Source: an uncultured Sphingomonadales bacterium (GTDB lineage Bacteria > Pseudomonadota > Alphaproteobacteria > Sphingomonadales > Sphingomonadaceae). Taken from it: a DNA stretch of 6,615 nt. The position numbers and the translations under genes are program-made. The stretch spans positions 1-6,615 of the forward strand of contig CAJBSR010000513.1 of assembly GCA_903958285.1 (NCBI GenBank), given 5' to 3'. Position 1 is the first letter of the stretch. Each line of letters opens with the position of its first letter. Below are positions 1 to 6,582 of the stretch, piece by piece. Under the pieces are notes generated by a model. The model was given only the letters and a program-made list of their open reading frames with translations, ran no database searches and was not told where the DNA came from.

Positions 1-551
1 CCGCCGGCATTCAGACGACGATCCCCATTTTCCAAGGCGGCGGCCCGTCGGCGCAGGTGCGACAGGCTCAGGCCCGGCAAAGTCAGGCGATTGAGCAGGA
101 AATTGGCACGGAGCGTTTTGTCATTGCGTCGACGCGCTCGGCATATGCCCAATGGCAGGCGGCCAATCAGGTGATTAGATCGTCGCGTGTTGCGGTCGAT
201 GCGAACAAGCTCGCGCTGGAAGGCGTGCGCGCGGAAAACAGCGTGGGCACGCGCACCATCCTCGACATTTTGGATGCAGAGCGTGAACTCCTGAATGCGC
301 AGGTCCAGCTCGTGGCGGCGGAGAGGAATGCCTATGTGGCCGGCTTCTCGCTGCTCGCCTCTATGGGTCAGGCCGAGGCGCGTGACCTTGGGCTCGAAGG
401 CGGCGCGCTCTACGACCCGACAGAAAATTACCGCCGCGTTAAGGGAATCTTTTGGGATTGGGATCAGGACGCAAAGCCGGTCCCGCAGGCAACCCGCACA
501 GTTGACTCACGGGCCCAGACGTCGGAAACACCCGCAAAGTCGGGGAATTAG
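1..551 (+). CDS. tolC: TolC-family outer-membrane efflux protein, C-terminal part (5' end outside the window)
   Basis: This is the outer-membrane duct of a type I secretion or RND/ABC efflux system, a trimeric beta-barrel with a long periplasmic alpha-helical tunnel. The reading frame is already open at base 3, giving 182 visible residues up to TAG at 549-551, so a GTG at 57 is internal and not the start. The first visible residues contain IPIFQGGG, the strand-to-helix signature of the second TolC repeat. A long Gln/Ala/Glu-rich helical stretch follows, and then GTRTILDILDAERELLNAQ at visible residues 82-100, the hallmark motif of the second half of the family. About 60 residues follow this helical region, with an aromatic FWDWD patch and then a polar, Pro/Ser/Thr-rich periplasmic tail that is poorly conserved in the family. 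The PopZ-like gene begins 12 bases downstream, so cotranscription is likely. The family is clear; which pump it serves cannot be told from this fragment, and the symbol is a family name. Confidence 0.9.
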   Translation, partial: AGIQTTIPIFQGGGPSAQVRQAQARQSQAIEQEIGTERFVIASTRSAYAQWQAANQVIRSSRVAVDANKLALEGVRAENSVGTRTILDILDAERELLNAQVQLVAAERNAYVAGFSLLASMGQAEARDLGLEGGALYDPTENYRRVKGIFWDWDQDAKPVPQATRTVDSRAQTSETPAKSGN

Positions 552-563
552 GGGATTCGGGTC

Positions 564-1061
564 ATGGCTGGTGCTACCAACGAGCCTTCAATGGAGGACA
601 TTTTGTCGTCCATCAAAAAGATCATCGCGGAAGATAGCGCAAAGCCGCAGGGCTTTACCCGCACCCGTGGCCTTCCCGTAGAAGAGACAGTCGAGATCGA
701 GACTCCGGTTGCCGACAGCTATGTTGCGGAAGCGGACATCGCCGATGTTGATGTCGATGACGAGATCCTTGAACTCACTCAGAGTGCACCTGCCGATATG
801 CCAGCCTTTGAACAGCCCGCGGCTCCCGCAGCCGAAGCACCGATCCTGTCGACCGTCGCCGTTGAAGCCAGCCGCAATGCGCTTGCCTCGCTGTCGAAGA
901 TGGTGGTGAAGCCGGAAGTCGCCGGGTCCGACACGCTGGAAGGCGTGGTGCGCGATATGCTGAAGCCGATGCTCAAGGACTGGCTTGACGCCAACCTGCC
1001 CGAAATCGTCGAACGCATGGTCGCCCAGGAAGTTGCGCGCATCAGCGGGCGTTCGGTCTAA
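564..1061 (+). CDS. popZ: PopZ-like polar organising protein (DUF2497 family)
   Basis: In Caulobacter, PopZ self-assembles into a matrix at the cell pole that anchors ParB-parS and recruits cell-cycle regulators; this 165-residue protein has the same three-part build. Residues 9-24 carry SMEDILSSIKKIIAED, matching the N-terminal client-binding helix of PopZ as I remember it. Residues about 36-95 form a linker rich in Asp, Glu, Pro and Ala with no predicted fold, as expected of the PopZ disordered spacer. Residues about 124-160 (LEGVVRDMLKPMLKDWLDAN and on to EVARISGR) match the C-terminal oligomerisation helices. Caulobacter PopZ is about 177 residues, so the length is normal. ATG at 564 is chosen because AGGGGA at 550-555 sits 8 bases upstream, overlapping the tolC stop, and because it gives the family N-terminus. 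The gene lies between tolC and valS, a neighbourhood I recall from other alphaproteobacteria. Family membership is near certain; the polar role in this organism is inferred. Confidence 0.85.
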   Translation: MAGATNEPSMEDILSSIKKIIAEDSAKPQGFTRTRGLPVEETVEIETPVADSYVAEADIADVDVDDEILELTQSAPADMPAFEQPAAPAAEAPILSTVAVEASRNALASLSKMVVKPEVAGSDTLEGVVRDMLKPMLKDWLDANLPEIVERMVAQEVARISGRSV

Positions 1062-1070
1062 GCCATCCCC

Positions 1071-1142
1071 AGACACCGTTTGTCCCGAGCGAAGTCGAGG
1101 GACTGAGAAGGACGGTGTCTCGACGTCGCTCGACGCGAACGG
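1071..1142. repeat. Dispersed palindromic element of sphingomonad type
   Basis: Bases 1076-1099 and 1119-1142 form an imperfect inverted repeat, 19 of 24 positions paired, around a 19-base loop; both arms contain a CGAGCGANGTCGAG core. A second, mutually exclusive pairing is also present: a perfect 9-base inverted repeat (1071-1079 with 1112-1120) enclosing GTCCC/GGGAC (1082-1086 with 1099-1103). The core resembles a short palindrome I remember as scattered between genes in Sphingomonas, Sphingopyxis and Erythrobacter-type genomes, often just after stop codons as here, 10 bases past the popZ stop. There is no T-tract after it, so it is not a standard intrinsic terminator, although such a stem could slow transcription or protect the 3' end of the upstream message. 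Copy number in the genome cannot be judged from one window. Confidence 0.65.
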
Positions 1143-1172
1143 CTGACTTAGGCGGTCGCTGACACCCCAACC

Positions 1173-1205
1173 GCCTTGCCAGCCTTCCCTATGGCTGGCA
1201 AAGGC
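1173..1205 (+). promoter_or_regulatory. Leader hairpin sequestering the valS ribosome binding site
   Basis: Nine perfect base pairs (1176-1184 with 1193-1201) close an 8-base loop, and three more pairs (1173-1175 with 1203-1205) extend the stem after a single bulged A at 1202. The only plausible Shine-Dalgarno for valS, AAAGG at 1200-1204 with 9 bases to the ATG at 1214, lies entirely in the 3' side of this stem. A competing stem, 1150-1156 with 1170-1176, would remove the lower part of the hairpin. The pairing is read directly from the sequence; translational control of valS by it is inference. No T-box features are recognised, and with no U-run after it, it does not look like a terminator. 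Confidence 0.5.
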
Positions 1206-1213
1206 CCTCGACT

Positions 1214-3859
1214 ATGTCAGAGCTGCCCAAAACCTTCGATCCTGCCGCAATTGAAACCAAATGGTACGCCCATTGGGAAGAAAGCGGCGCTTTTCGCCCC
1301 GACCGTCCCGACGCGGTTCCATATACGATCGTTAATCCGCCGCCGAATGTGACGGGCAACCTCCATATCGGCCATGCGCTCGACAATACGTTGCAGGACA
1401 TTCTCATCCGCCATGCGCGTCTGCAGGGTAAGGATGCCTTATGGGTGGTCGGCACTGATCATGCGGGCATTGCGACGCAGATGGTGGTGGAGCGTCAGCT
1501 CAACGCTGCCGGACAAAAGCGCACCGATTTCTCCCGCGAAGACTTCATCGCGAAGGTTTGGGAATGGAAAGAGGAATCGGGCGGGCAGATCACGCGCCAG
1601 CTCCGCCGCCTCGGCTGCTCGATGGATTGGGCGAATGAACGCTTCACGATGGATGAGGGCTTTAGCCGCGCTGTCCTGAAGGTGTTCGTCGATCTTTTCA
1701 ACCAAGGCCTCATCTACCGCGACAAGCGTCTGGTGAACTGGGACCCCGGCCTGAAAACCGCGATTTCCGACCTTGAGGTCGAAACGCGCGAGATCAACGG
1801 CAAGTTCTGGCACTTCCGCTATCCCCTCGCCGATGGCAGCGGCCATATTTCGGTCGCGACCACGCGTCCGGAAACGATGCTCGCCGATATGGCGGTCGCG
1901 GTGAACCCGGAGGATGACCGCTACAAGGCGCTTATCGGCACCAAGGTGCGTCTGCCGATTACCGGCCGTGAAATCCCGATTGTGTCCGACGAACATGCCG
2001 ATCCCGAGCTCGGCTCAGGCGCGGTGAAGATCACCCCGGGGCATGATTTCAACGACTTTGAAGTTGGCAAGCGCGCCGGGTTCAAGGCCGGTGAGATGCT
2101 CAACATGCTCGACGCCGAAGCAAAGGTTGTTCAGGTCGCTGACGGATTAATCCCCGACGACTATCTGGGGCTCGACCGGTTCGATGCGCGCAAGAAGGTG
2201 GTCGAAGCTATCGACGCACTCGGCCTGCTCGACAAGATTGAAGACCGCGTCATCCAGACGCCATATGGCGACCGTTCGGGCCAGGTCATCGAACCCTGGC
2301 TGACCGACCAATGGTATGTCGATGCCGAAACGCTCGCCAAGCCTGCCATCGAAGCGGTGAAGACCGGCGCGATCAAGGTCGTGCCGCAGTCTTGGGAAAA
2401 GACCTATTTCAACTGGATGGACAACATCCAGCCTTGGTGCGTCTCGCGCCAGCTGTGGTGGGGTCATCAGATCCCGGCATGGTATGACGAAGACGGCAAC
2501 CCTTACGTCGCGGAAGACGAAGCCGCCGCGCAGGCGATAGCCGGGCCGGAAAAGACGCTGACCCGCGATCCAGACGTGCTCGACACATGGTTCTCCTCGG
2601 CGCTCTGGCCGTTCGGCACGCTTGGCTGGCCGGAACAGACGACCATGCTCGACCGGCATTACCCCAATGACGTGCTGATTTCCGGCTTTGACATCCTGTT
2701 CTTCTGGGATGCGCGCATGGCGATGCAGGGCATCCACTTCATGAAAGAGGTGCCGTGGAAGACGCTCTATCTGCACGGCCTCGTCCGCGCGGCGGATGGC
2801 TCCAAAATGTCCAAATCCAAGGGCAATACGGTCGATCCGCTCGGGCTGATTGACCAGTACGGCGCGGATGCGCTGCGCTTCTTCATGGCGGCGATGGAAA
2901 GCCAGGGCCGCGACATCAAGATGGATGAAAAGCGCGTCGAGGGCTATCGCAACTTCGCGACCAAGCTCTGGAACGCATCACGTTTTTGTCAGGCAAACGG
3001 CATTGGCGCGAGCAGCTCTGTGGCTGCTCCTGCCGCGACCACAGCCGTCAACCGCTGGATCATCAGCGAAGTCGTGGACACCGTTGCCAAGCTCGACAAG
3101 GCGTTTGAAGAGTTGCGCTTCGACGGGATGGCAGACACCATCTACCACTTCGTCTGGGGCAGCTTCTGCGACTGGTATCTGGAACTCATCAAGCCCGAAC
3201 TTCAGGGTGAAGAGGGTGAGGCTGCGGACGAAACCCGTGCCGTTGCCGGTTGGGTACTCGACCAAATTCTGGTCATGCTCCACCCGTTCATGCCCTTCAT
3301 CACCGAAGAGCTGTGGCACGCACTGGGCGACCGGCCCTATGATCTGATCCACGCCAAATGGCCGCAGCCCGCAGCCAATGTCGATGCGCAGGCGACGGCG
3401 GAGGTCGACTGGCTGATCCGCCTGATCAGCGAAGTCCGCACGGCCAAGAACGAACTCGGCATCGCGCCGGGCGCCCGCCTCAACGCACACATCCGTGACG
3501 CATCGGCGGAAACGACGGCACGGCTGGACCGGCAGCAGGCGGCCATCAACCGCGTCGCGCGCATCGACAGCGTGTCGGCTGATCCGGCCCCGGAAGGCGG
3601 CGCGATCCAACTGGTCGTGGACGAAGCGACCTTTGTCATTCCGCTCGCCGGTGTGATCGATCTCGACGCCGAACGCGCCCGCATCACCAAAGCGATTGAA
3701 GCGGCGACCAAGGAAGCCAAGTCGCTCGAAGGCCGCCTCAACAATCCAGCCTTTGTCGAAAAGGCAAAGCCCGAGGCGGTGGAAAAGGCACGCGCCGACC
3801 ATGCCGAAAAGGCTGCAGAGGCGGAGCGGTTGACCGCGGCCCTCGCGCGGTTGGGTTAG
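1214..3859 (+). CDS. valS: Valyl-tRNA synthetase (EC 6.1.1.9)
   Basis: This cytoplasmic class I synthetase charges tRNA-Val with valine and hydrolyses mischarged threonine. The 881-residue protein is complete. The Rossmann fold carries [14 protein letters not shown] with HIGH at 51-54. The inserted CP1 editing domain shows TTRPET at 216-221 and [12 protein letters not shown] at 267-278; the family usually has ITPAHD here, so the glycine is a small variation. After it come [12 protein letters not shown] at 408-419, [10 protein letters not shown] at 454-463 and KMSKS at 531-535. The anticodon-binding helical domain follows, and residues 817-881 are a Lys/Glu/Ala-rich coiled coil, the C-terminal tRNA-binding arm characteristic of ValRS and not of IleRS or LeuRS. 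It is shorter than the E. coli enzyme (951 residues). ATG at 1214 follows AAAGG by 9 bases, and that site is buried in a hairpin. The stop TAG overlaps the GTG start of the MATE gene by one base. The identification is secure. Confidence 0.98.
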   Translation: MSELPKTFDPAAIETKWYAHWEESGAFRPDRPDAVPYTIVNPPPNVTGNLHIGHALDNTLQDILIRHARLQGKDALWVVGTDHAGIATQMVVERQLNAAGQKRTDFSREDFIAKVWEWKEESGGQITRQLRRLGCSMDWANERFTMDEGFSRAVLKVFVDLFNQGLIYRDKRLVNWDPGLKTAISDLEVETREINGKFWHFRYPLADGSGHISVATTRPETMLADMAVAVNPEDDRYKALIGTKVRLPITGREIPIVSDEHADPELGSGAVKITPGHDFNDFEVGKRAGFKAGEMLNMLDAEAKVVQVADGLIPDDYLGLDRFDARKKVVEAIDALGLLDKIEDRVIQTPYGDRSGQVIEPWLTDQWYVDAETLAKPAIEAVKTGAIKVVPQSWEKTYFNWMDNIQPWCVSRQLWWGHQIPAWYDEDGNPYVAEDEAAAQAIAGPEKTLTRDPDVLDTWFSSALWPFGTLGWPEQTTMLDRHYPNDVLISGFDILFFWDARMAMQGIHFMKEVPWKTLYLHGLVRAADGSKMSKSKGNTVDPLGLIDQYGADALRFFMAAMESQGRDIKMDEKRVEGYRNFATKLWNASRFCQANGIGASSSVAAPAATTAVNRWIISEVVDTVAKLDKAFEELRFDGMADTIYHFVWGSFCDWYLELIKPELQGEEGEAADETRAVAGWVLDQILVMLHPFMPFITEELWHALGDRPYDLIHAKWPQPAANVDAQATAEVDWLIRLISEVRTAKNELGIAPGARLNAHIRDASAETTARLDRQQAAINRVARIDSVSADPAPEGGAIQLVVDEATFVIPLAGVIDLDAERARITKAIEAATKEAKSLEGRLNNPAFVEKAKPEAVEKARADHAEKAAEAERLTAALARLG

Positions 3860-5262
3860 TGACAGCCCATTCCCGCCAACGTGATCTAACGACAGGGCCG
3901 GTCGCTACAACGCTGTTCCTGTTTGCGCTGCCATCGCTTGGCGTGAACATTCTTCAGTCGGCCAATGGCTCGGTCAACGCTGTCTTTGTCGGGCAGTTTC
4001 TGGGCGAACGCGCGCTGGCGGCGACGGCCAATGCGAACATGACGATGTTCCTCATGTACGCGACCATGTTCGGCTTTGCGATGGCGACGACGATCCTGAT
4101 CGGGCAGGCAATGGGCCGGCGGGATATTGCCGATGTCCGCCGCACCATCGGCGCGGCAACAGGCTTGTTCTTTGTTCTCGGCATCCTCACGGCTGTGCTG
4201 GGCTGGATCTTTGCGCCGGATGTGCTGCACCTGCTGGCGACGCCCAAGGATGCCTATCCGCTGGCGCTCACCTATTTGCGGGTCATGTTTTTGGGGATGC
4301 CGTTTTCGTTTCTTGCCATCCTGCTGTCCTCGGCCATGAGAGGCGTGGGCGATGCGGTGACGCCGCTTTGGAACACTGTGCTCAACGTGATCCTTGATGC
4401 CGGGCTGAACCCGGTCTTCATTCTGGGGCTTGGCCCCGTGCCCGCCATGGGCATTGCCGGGTCTGCACTCGCCTCCGTGCTGGCGACCTTCATCAGCATC
4501 ATCGTGCTTGTCTGGCAGATTTACCGCCGCGACATCACCATCCGCCTGCGCGGGGAGGAACTGCGCTGGCTGATCCCGGATATGACCCATGCCCGGCCCA
4601 TCTTTGCCAAGGGTTTTCCCATGGGCCTATCGATGATCGTCATGTCGCTGTCATCGCTGGTGATGATTGGCCTCATCAACCGCGAAGGTGTGGATACGGC
4701 CGCCGCGTTCGGTGTGATGAATCAGCTGTGGAGCTATGTGCAGATGCCCGCAGTCGCCGTTGGAAGCGCCGTCAGCGCGATGGCCGCGCAGAACATTGGT
4801 GCGGGCAACTGGTCCCGCCTGTCGCGCGTGGCGTGGGCAGGCATGGGCATCAACGCGCTGATGTCGGTCCTGTTGCTCGGTCTGATCACGCTGGGCATTC
4901 ACCCGATCCTTTCGCTGTTCCTGCCGGATGCAGGTGCGGCCACCGCGATTGCGGTGCACATGAACCTGCTGGTCGGCTGGACGTTCATCGCGATCGGCAT
5001 TTCGATGGTTCTTGGTTCCGTTGTGCGAGCCAATGGTGCGGTGATCGGGCCGTTTGTCATTCTGGTGCTCTCGGCGGTTGTGATGCGGTTTGCCGTTGGC
5101 TTCTGGCTTCATCCTTATTGGGGGGCGGACGCGATTTGGGCTGCTTTTGGGTCAAGCGCTGTTGTTTCGCTGCTGTTGACGATGCTCTATTACTGGCACG
5201 GCGGATGGCGCAAATTGCACATGGTTGCCGCTCCTGCCGTAAATCGGCACACAGAAGTATAA
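3859..5262 (+). CDS. MATE-family multidrug/toxin exporter
   Basis: This is an inner-membrane antiporter that expels cationic or amphipathic compounds using a proton or sodium gradient. The 467-residue length and about twelve hydrophobic segments in two six-helix halves (roughly 15-222 and 251-446) fit the MATE fold. Family motifs are GQAMGRRD at 82-89, SAMRGVGDAVTPLWNTVLN at 158-176 leading into LDAGLNP at 179-185, and AAQNIGAGNWSR at 309-320. The TM1 position normally read as VD followed by xxFVG is VNAVFVG here, so the conserved aspartate is Asn40, while Asp180 in TM5 is kept. GTG at 3859 is chosen because it overlaps the valS TAG (TAGTG) and because the N-terminal RDLTTGPV stretch before TM1 is normal for the family; no ATG is available nearby and only a weak purine stretch precedes it, so translational coupling to valS is likely. 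Substrate and coupling ion cannot be told from sequence. Confidence 0.93.
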   Translation: MTAHSRQRDLTTGPVATTLFLFALPSLGVNILQSANGSVNAVFVGQFLGERALAATANANMTMFLMYATMFGFAMATTILIGQAMGRRDIADVRRTIGAATGLFFVLGILTAVLGWIFAPDVLHLLATPKDAYPLALTYLRVMFLGMPFSFLAILLSSAMRGVGDAVTPLWNTVLNVILDAGLNPVFILGLGPVPAMGIAGSALASVLATFISIIVLVWQIYRRDITIRLRGEELRWLIPDMTHARPIFAKGFPMGLSMIVMSLSSLVMIGLINREGVDTAAAFGVMNQLWSYVQMPAVAVGSAVSAMAAQNIGAGNWSRLSRVAWAGMGINALMSVLLLGLITLGIHPILSLFLPDAGAATAIAVHMNLLVGWTFIAIGISMVLGSVVRANGAVIGPFVILVLSAVVMRFAVGFWLHPYWGADAIWAAFGSSAVVSLLLTMLYYWHGGWRKLHMVAAPAVNRHTEV

Positions 5263-5299
5263 TGAGATCAAAGGCCTGAGAGCGCGCAATTGCGTTCTT

Positions 5300-5318
5300 T
5301 TAAAGCGTGGTTAACCAT
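5300..5318 (+). promoter_or_regulatory. Full-consensus CtrA-type binding site upstream of the TM-helix protein gene
   Basis: TTAA at 5300-5303, exactly seven bases, then TTAACCAT at 5311-5318 reproduces the alphaproteobacterial CtrA consensus TTAA-N7-TTAA(C) at every fixed position. It lies in the 153-base gap between the MATE stop and the ATG at 5416, about 100 bases before that start, a usual place for a promoter-associated site. The second half also forms the perfect palindrome GGTTAACC (5309-5316). A GATTC (GANTC, CcrM-type methylation site) follows at 5347-5351. No clear -35/-10 pair was recognised, which is common for CtrA-dependent promoters. The motif match is seen directly; binding and direction of control are inferred. 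Confidence 0.55.
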
Positions 5319-5402
5319 CCCGACCGGGGGCGTTCTTCAACCGGCTGATTCTCAGGTTTCAGACAAGTAGCCGGCCGCCCCTTTGGTTGCGTTTTTGACC
5401 TT

Positions 5403-5409
5403 GGGGAGA
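5403..5409 (+). promoter_or_regulatory. Ribosome binding site that fixes the start of the TM-helix protein
   Basis: GGGGAGA lies 6 bases before the ATG at 5416, a strong purine-rich Shine-Dalgarno at good spacing. The longer reading from a TTG at 5383 would add 11 residues, has no comparable site upstream and would place this purine run inside the coding sequence, so the ATG is preferred. Confidence 0.75.
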
Positions 5410-5415
5410 CTATCC

Positions 5416-6582
5416 ATGCAAACTCTTTCACTTGGCGGGTATCAGTTCGATCCCGTTGTTGCAGCAGCGCTTGGCAAGAAGGCGCTGATCATTGCCATTA
5501 TCCTTATCGTTACCTGGCTGTTGGCAAAGGCTGCCAAATGGTCCTTTGCAAAGCTGGTTGATCGCGTCCCTCTGTTCCAGCGGGCGGCGGCTTCAGGGGA
5601 AAGCATCGGTTCGTCGCTTGGCCGTATTGTATCGCTTTTCATCTGGCTGTTCGGCCTTGTTGCCGTCCTGCAGGCGCTTGACCTCAACAGTGTGATTGCC
5701 CCGGTGCAGGGCCTCATCAACAGCTTCGTTGCGTTCGTACCAAAGGTGCTCGGCGCGGGGATTATTTTCTTTGTCGGCGGCATGATCGCAAAGATCGTCC
5801 GCGATATTGTTGAGACGTCTCTGGCCACCGTCAATTTCGACAAATGGGCAAATCTTGGCGGGGCCGAAGCTGTCACCGGCAACAGTGCAATCAGCAAGAC
5901 AATCGGCACGATCGTGTTCATCCTCATCATCGTGCCCGTCGGCATTGCCGCGCTGGATGTTCTAGGCATTCCGTCGATCACGGGACCGGCCAAGGCGATG
6001 TTGGAAATGGTGCTGTCCGCTGTGCCGCTGATCATCGGCGCGAGCCTCGTCCTCGGACTTGGCTATGTCATTGCCCGCTGGGTTGGTAGCATGATTGAGG
6101 AAGTTCTGCCGGGCTTGGGCTTTGACCGTTCGGTGGAAGCCATCGGCATCGTGCCGGAAGGGCGCAGTGCATCGGGCGTTGTCGCCACCATATCGCAGGT
6201 CGCCATCATGCTGTTCATGGCGGTTGCGGCAACCCGGTTGCTCGGCTTCCCTGAATTGACCCACATCGTGGAAACGGTGCTTGATCAGGGCGCGAGCGTC
6301 ATCTTCGGTGCGGTTCTCATCGCGGCAGGCGTCATTCTGGCGCGTGTCTTGCGTGGGTTGGTGGCCGCAGCTGCCGGAGAAGGCATTGCTCCCGGCCTCG
6401 TCCATTGGCTGACGGTCGGCCTGTTCGTGTTCATCGGCCTTAAGCAGATGAACATTGGCGGCCAGATCGTCGACTATGCCTTTGGTGCCATTGCCGTCGG
6501 CGTTGCTGTCGCCTTTGCCTTGGCCGTTGGCCTTGGCGGACGCGAGGTTGCAGCGAAGAAGCTCGGTAAGCTGATCAACTAA
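5416..6582 (+). CDS. Multi-pass membrane protein with tandem 'conserved TM helix' repeats (mechanosensitive-channel associated)
   Basis: The 388-residue inner-membrane protein appears to be built from repeated units of the 'conserved TM helix' family (as I recall, PF05552), which often occurs fused to MscS channels or in CmpX-like proteins. After a first TM segment (about 22-38), units can be seen at about 62-140, 158-238, 252-320 and 326-378. Each has a hydrophobic helix ending in a short turn (LQALDL, LDVLGI, TRLLGF, LKQMNI), an amphipathic stretch, and a second Gly/Ala-rich helix. The last unit ends in AVGLGGREVAAKKL, the family's typical GLGGRE ending. Around nine TM segments are expected. 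The MscS beta domain that lines the channel vestibule is absent, so mechanosensitive gating should not be assumed. The gene stands apart from the MATE gene by 153 bases and has its own CtrA-type site and Shine-Dalgarno. Family assignment is good; function is unknown, with an osmotic or envelope-stress role possible. Confidence 0.85.
   Translation: MQTLSLGGYQFDPVVAAALGKKALIIAIILIVTWLLAKAAKWSFAKLVDRVPLFQRAAASGESIGSSLGRIVSLFIWLFGLVAVLQALDLNSVIAPVQGLINSFVAFVPKVLGAGIIFFVGGMIAKIVRDIVETSLATVNFDKWANLGGAEAVTGNSAISKTIGTIVFILIIVPVGIAALDVLGIPSITGPAKAMLEMVLSAVPLIIGASLVLGLGYVIARWVGSMIEEVLPGLGFDRSVEAIGIVPEGRSASGVVATISQVAIMLFMAVAATRLLGFPELTHIVETVLDQGASVIFGAVLIAAGVILARVLRGLVAAAAGEGIAPGLVHWLTVGLFVFIGLKQMNIGGQIVDYAFGAIAVGVAVAFALAVGLGGREVAAKKLGKLIN

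Noticed and set aside
531..544. CCCG/CGGG mini-hairpin at the tolC end as a terminator
   Set aside because: Only four pairs, no T-tract, and it lies inside the coding sequence with the next gene 12 bases after the stop.
57..551. A GTG-started 164-residue gene as a complete protein
   Set aside because: The frame is open to base 3 and the upstream codons encode the TolC-family IPIFQGGG signature, so this is an internal codon of a truncated gene.
1191..1330. Short leader ORF starting at ATG 1191 and overlapping the valS start out of frame
   Set aside because: It has no ribosome binding site, no run of valine codons that would suggest attenuation, and its sequence is explained by the hairpin and by valS.
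3886..4590. Long antisense reading frames opposite the MATE gene, and similar ones opposite valS and the TM-helix gene
   Set aside because: They are rich in Arg, His, Gln and Asp with no recognisable domain, as expected of shadows of GC-rich genes encoding membrane proteins and enzymes.
5292..5337. Direct repeat GCGTTCTT at 5292-5299 and 5330-5337
   Set aside because: Eight bases 38 apart without further similarity is weak and matches no operator I know.
5294..5345. Possible alphaproteobacterial LexA box (GTTC-N7-GTTC) at one of the two GTTC tetramers
   Set aside because: Neither GTTC is followed by a second GTTC after seven bases.
5341..5374. Inverted repeat CCGGCT/AGCCGG as a terminator of the MATE transcript
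   Set aside because: Six pairs around a 22-base loop and no T-tract; too weak to call.
5383..5415. TTG-started N-terminal extension of the TM-helix protein
   Set aside because: The ATG at 5416 has a strong GGGGAGA site at proper spacing; the TTG has none, and the extension would run through that site.
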